Positions 60,341 through 64,000 of a stretch of DNA of 64,000 nt are shown piece after piece. Position numbers and translations under genes: made by a program. Under the pieces are notes generated by a model. The model had not been told where the DNA came from, searched no databases, and was given only the letters and a program-made list of their open reading frames with translations. Origin of the DNA: Agapanthus africanus (Eukaryota > Streptophyta > Magnoliopsida > Asparagales > Amaryllidaceae); contig CM057337.1 in assembly GCA_030015575.1 (NCBI GenBank), positions 295,082,044 through 295,146,043 on the forward strand. Reading direction: 5' to 3'. The first letter of the stretch is position 1. Every line of letters begins with the position of its first letter.

Positions 60341-60800
60341 TCAGCTGAGAGGTAGGTGTGTGTGTGTGTGAGTGTGTGAGAGTTTTGAGAGAAAAACAAA
60401 AAGAGTTGAGAGCCAAAACAAATCATCACCCAAAAGTCACCCCTCCTCTCCCTCTCTTCATTAATGGCAAGCATGGCTTGAGCCATGATGCCCCCCCCTC
60501 TCTCTCTCACAAGTCAACACCTATAAACAAATTCAAATAAAAACAACTACTAATTAACTAATTAACTTAATTTAAACCCAAAAGACTTAATCCCATGATT
60601 AACCCACCATGGTTAATAATCATGGTAATAACTCATTTAAAAACCCTAGTTTACATGCACATGTGTGTGCAAGCCTAGGAAAATTTTGGAAAAATATTTA
60701 TTAAATTAGAAAAAATATTTAAAACACAATTTGGTAAACTTTTTATTAAAAACCCATTATTTAAAAATAATTAGTCACTAACACATCCTAAGGTGTTACA

Positions 60801-60813
60801 ATCTCTCCCCCTT
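60801..60813 (-). other. Polypurine tract of Tekay-type element
   Basis: Minus-strand AAGGGGGAGAGAT directly before the LTR start TGTAACACC. Confidence 0.88.
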
Positions 60814-63800
60814 AAAGAAATTCGTCCCCGAATTTCAAAAATCTAACTACACGTACCTTCAAAAAGATGGGGATACGTCTTCATCATCTCGCTTTCGGTC
60901 TCCCAAGTGACCTCCTCACGGTTCTGACCACGCCAAAGTACCTTAACTGATGGGATGTCCTTCGATCTCAATTTCTTCACTTGTCGATCCAAGATCATCA
61001 CCGGCTGTTCCGCATAGGAAAGGTCACGCTCAAGCTGGATCGTCGGGTGCTGAATCGCGTGCGAAGGATCATGAAGATATCTGCGGAGCATCGAAACGTG
61101 GAATACCGGGTGCACGTCTGGAAAACTGGGCGGAAGGGCTAAACGGTACGCTACTGTACCAACACGCTCGAGGATCTCGAAGGGCCCCACATATCTGGGA
61201 CTGAGTTTCCCCTTCTTCCCAAACCTCATCACACCTTTCATAGGGGAGACCCTCAAGAAAACATGATCACCAACAGAAAACTCAAGTCTGCGTCGCCGAC
61301 GGTCCGCATAAGATCTCTTCCTACTCTGGGCTGCTCTCATCCTATCGCGAATCAACTGGATCTTCGCTGTCGTCTTCTCAACAATCTGTGGCCCTAAGAT
61401 ACTGCTCTCACTGAGCTCTGTCCAACAAGTGGGCGACCTGCATCTCCTCCCATAAAGAGCCTCAAATGGTGCCATCTGAATGGTCTTCTGGTAGCTGTTA
61501 TTGTAGGAGAACTCTACTAAGGGTAAGTGATGATCCCAGCTACCTCCGAAATCCAATACACAAGCTCTGAGCATGTCCTCGAGAGTCAGAATTGTCCGCT
61601 CTGACTGTCCGTCGGTCTGCGGATGAAATGCTGTGCTGAAACTCAAGCGAGTGCCTAAAGCCTCCTGAAGCCTCTGCCATAGTCTACTGGTAAACTGGGT
61701 GCCTCTATCGGACACAATACACGTCGGGACTCCGTGCAGTCGTACTACCTCGTCAATGTAGATCTGGGCATACTGAGTAAATCCGAAAGTCGTCTTCACT
61801 GGTAGGAAATGAGCCGCTTTCGTCAAACGATCCACGATCACCCAGATGGAGTCATACCCCCGACTAGTCCTGGGTAGTCCCACAATGATGTCTATCGAAA
61901 TCTATTCCCATTTCCACTCTGGAATGGGTAACGGCTGTAGCTCTCCCGCGGGCCATTGGTGCTCAGCCTTGACTTGCTGACAAGTCAGGCATCTCGACAC
62001 AAAATCTGCGATATCCCTCTTCATTCCGTCCCACCAGTAAACACCTCTCATATCATGATACATCTTGGTGGAACCAGGATGGACGCTATATACCGATCGA
62101 TGTGCCTCGTCAAGAATCTCACGCCTCAGTCCCTCAGCATCGGGTACACACAGTCTGACTCCAAATCGTAGTAACCCCTGATCATCGACCACGAACTCGG
62201 AAAATCTGCCCTGTCCAATCTGTGCCATGATCTCTGAACATCGGTCATCCCTGAGCTGTGCCTCTCGTATACGATCGATCAACTGTGGGCGTGCACGGAC
62301 ATGCGCTATCTGTCCTCCAATTGGCGTGAACTAGAACTGTATCCGGCTGTCGCATAATATCTGCCAATCTGCTGACGACTGCCTCTGTACTGCGCTCAAA
62401 CAAGATAGACTACTCCCGGGCCTCCTGCTCAAAGCATCCGCCACTACATTTGCCTTGCCCGGGTGATATAAGATCTCGCAGTCGTAATCCTTCACTAACT
62501 CCATCCATCGGCGCTGTCGAAGGTTCAGGTCCCGCTGCTGGAATATATATTTCAGACTCTTGTGATCCGTGAATATCTGGCACGACTCGCCGTATAGGTA
62601 ATGTCGCCAGATCTTAAGTGCGAAGACCACTTCTGCCATCTCCAAATCATGAGTGGGGTAGTTCTGCTCATGTTTCTTCAATTGTCGTGAGGCATACGCG
62701 ATCACCCTGTCATGCTGCATCAGTACGCACCCCAACCCCACTCGAGAAGCATCACAAAAGACCACAAATCCGCCCGATCCGGAAGGTAAAGATAACACCG
62801 GTGCCGTCGTCAGCCGAGTCCGTAACTGCTAGAAACTGTGCTCGCACTCCTCCGTCCACTCGAAAGGAACTCCCTACCGGGTCAACTCGGTCAATGGTGT
62901 AGCAATACGGGAGAAGTCCTGCACAAAACGTCTGTAGTAACCGGCCACCCCAAAAAGCTGCGAATCTCCGTCACCGATGTGGGTCTGGGCCAACGCTGAA
63001 CGGCCTCGATCTTCCTCGGGTCTACACATATACCGTCTCATGAAATCACATGTCCCAAGAAGTCCACGCTGTCCAGCCAAAAAGCACACTTGGAGAATTT
63101 CGCATAAAGCTGGTGCTCCCTCAAGGTCTGCAAAGGTAATCCGCAGGTGCTGCTCGTGCTCCTCACTACTCCGGGAATACACCAAGATATCGTCAATGAA
63201 GACAATGATGAACAGATCCAAATATGGCCGGAAAATACGGTTCATCAAGTCCATGAAGGCTGCTGGCGCATTGGTGAGTCCGAACGACATCACCAAAAAC
63301 TCGTAATGGCCGTAGCGCGTACGGAAAGCTGTCCTGGGAATGTCCTCCTGTCGAACCCGCAGCTGATGATAGCCCGATCATAAATCGATCCTCGAAAAGT
63401 ACCCTGCCCCCTGAAGTTGGTCGAACAAATCGTCGATACGTGGCAAAGGATACCTGTTCCGCACTGTCACCCTGTTCAGCTGGCGGTAGTCGATACATAG
63501 ACGTAAACTGCCGTCCTTCTTCTTGACGAACAGGACTGGAGCACCCCAAGGAGAAACACTGGGTCGAATAAGTCCCTTGTCCAGCAAATCTTGCAGCTGA
63601 CCCTTCAATTCTCTAAGTTCCGCCGGGGCCATCCGATAAGGCGGTATGGAAATAGGCCCCGAGCCAGGAACCAAATCAATACAGAAAGAAATATCGCGCT
63701 CGGGCGGTAACCCTGGAAGCTCGGCAGGGAACACATCAGGAAACTCGCTAACAACCGGAACCTGATCCAATGGAACCTCTGTAGCGCGAGCATCGCAAAC

Positions 63801-64000
63801 ATAGGCGAGAAATCCCTGACATCCCTTCCTCAAAAGCTGTCCAGCGCGAAAAGAAGAAATCACACTGTGAGGGGCGGCACCACGGTCCCCCAACACAACA
63901 AAAACCGACTCGCCGGGAAAGCAGAATCTAACTGTCTTCTCACGGCAGTCCACAGAAGCATAGCACGTGGCTAACCAATCCATGCCCAAAAGAACGTCGA
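60814..64000 (-). pseudogene. Chromovirus pol: protease end, RT, RNase H, integrase, chromodomain
   Basis: From 5' (right): protease end and RT start with [20 protein letters not shown] (about 63.7 kb); RT with [20 protein letters not shown] and [20 protein letters not shown] (about 63.4-63.5 kb) and the active site [11 protein letters not shown] (about 63.18-63.2 kb); RNase H with [14 protein letters not shown] (about 62.74-62.78 kb) and [12 protein letters not shown]; integrase zinc region CLTCQQVK (about 61.98 kb) and core with WVIVDRLTKAAHF, CIVSDRGTQF and HPQTDGQSERT (61.6-61.9 kb); C-terminal chromodomain with VKVLWRGQNREEVTWETE (about 60.9 kb). Known: the chromodomain guides insertion to marked chromatin. 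About five or more breaks; a fossil. Confidence 0.88.

Larger units (their letters stand above)
57477..60800 (-). repeat. 3' LTR of Tekay-type element (3324 bp)
   Basis: Plus-strand edges TATCACGACCCGAG and GGTGTTACA; the transcript-sense start TGTAACACC after a purine run is characteristic of Del/Tekay. Inside are CATCGGCAC phrases, a CCCCGGGGTACC segment, the palindrome at 59756-59776 and a GTTGCTG tract. No gene. Confidence 0.88.
57477..64000 (-). mobile_element. Tekay/Del-type Ty3 chromovirus, 3' part, runs off right edge
   Basis: Minus-strand element: 3' LTR 57477-60800, polypurine tract 60801-60813, then pol (chromodomain, integrase, RNase H, RT, end of protease) to the window edge. 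Gag and the 5' LTR lie outside, so LTR age cannot be estimated. A C-terminal chromodomain and 3.3-kb LTRs fit the Tekay/Del lineage. It interrupts the plus-strand Copia LTR remnant. The pol region has about five or more breaks. Confidence 0.88.

Noticed and set aside
60144-60416. 90-residue minus-strand frame rich in alanine and glutamine
   Set aside because: It is produced by the GCT/GTT repeat in the Tekay-type LTR and has no conserved domain.
1-64000. Host protein-coding gene, CRISPR array, bacterial operon or Helitron/TIR DNA transposon
   Set aside because: I found none that could be supported; all stretches are explained by LTR elements or their scraps.

Overview
The window is plant nuclear DNA made almost entirely of LTR retrotransposons inserted into one another. 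I recognise no host gene, rRNA, tRNA gene or CRISPR array. The organism is inferred to be a flowering plant with a large, repeat-rich genome. The reasons are an Athila-type Ty3 element with a tRNA-Asp primer site, chromodomain-bearing Tekay/Del-type Ty3 elements with 3-4 kb LTRs, and many Angela/BARE-like Copia elements whose ~2.0-2.2 kb LTRs start TGTTAG and carry ATGCCCTAGAGGCC. The species cannot be told.

Layout, left to right. 1-2236: right end of a minus-strand Copia element (5' LTR 89-2236) sitting in a plus-strand Copia LTR remnant (2242 to about 3800). About 3800-32500: partial minus-strand Tekay-like element (gag remnant, primer site, 5' LTR). Its LTR is split by a whole minus-strand Angela-like Copia element (6104-28552, 5-bp target duplication GCAAT), which is itself split by a young Athila element (9546-21568, target duplication AGTCC). 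About 32500-36486: Copia LTR pieces and a truncated plus-strand Copia element ending in LTR 33717-35906. 36487-44769: minus-strand Copia arranged LTR-interior-LTR-partial interior. 44770-57476: plus-strand Copia LTR remnants interrupted by a second copy of the Angela-like element (46400-56770, target duplication TCATG). 57477-64000: minus-strand Tekay-like element (3' LTR 57477-60800, then pol) running off the right edge.

The nesting gives an order of events. The Tekay-like LTR and the various LTR scraps are oldest. The two Angela-like copies came later (LTR pairs differ by roughly 1.5-2% by eye), and the Athila element last (about 5 differences in 1586 bp).

The most interesting signals are non-coding. 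(1) Both Angela-like copies carry the same ~3.1 kb segment between primer site and protease, with no recognisable Copia gag, packed with perfect short hairpins. These include a conserved 71-nt four-stem fold and three hairpins that share a core but have different, matched arms. (2) The LTRs carry an alternating four-hairpin array whose deviations are nearly all G-U pairs on the transcript strand. (3) A CG-rich palindrome cassette recurs in LTRs or leaders of otherwise unrelated Athila, Tekay and Copia elements.
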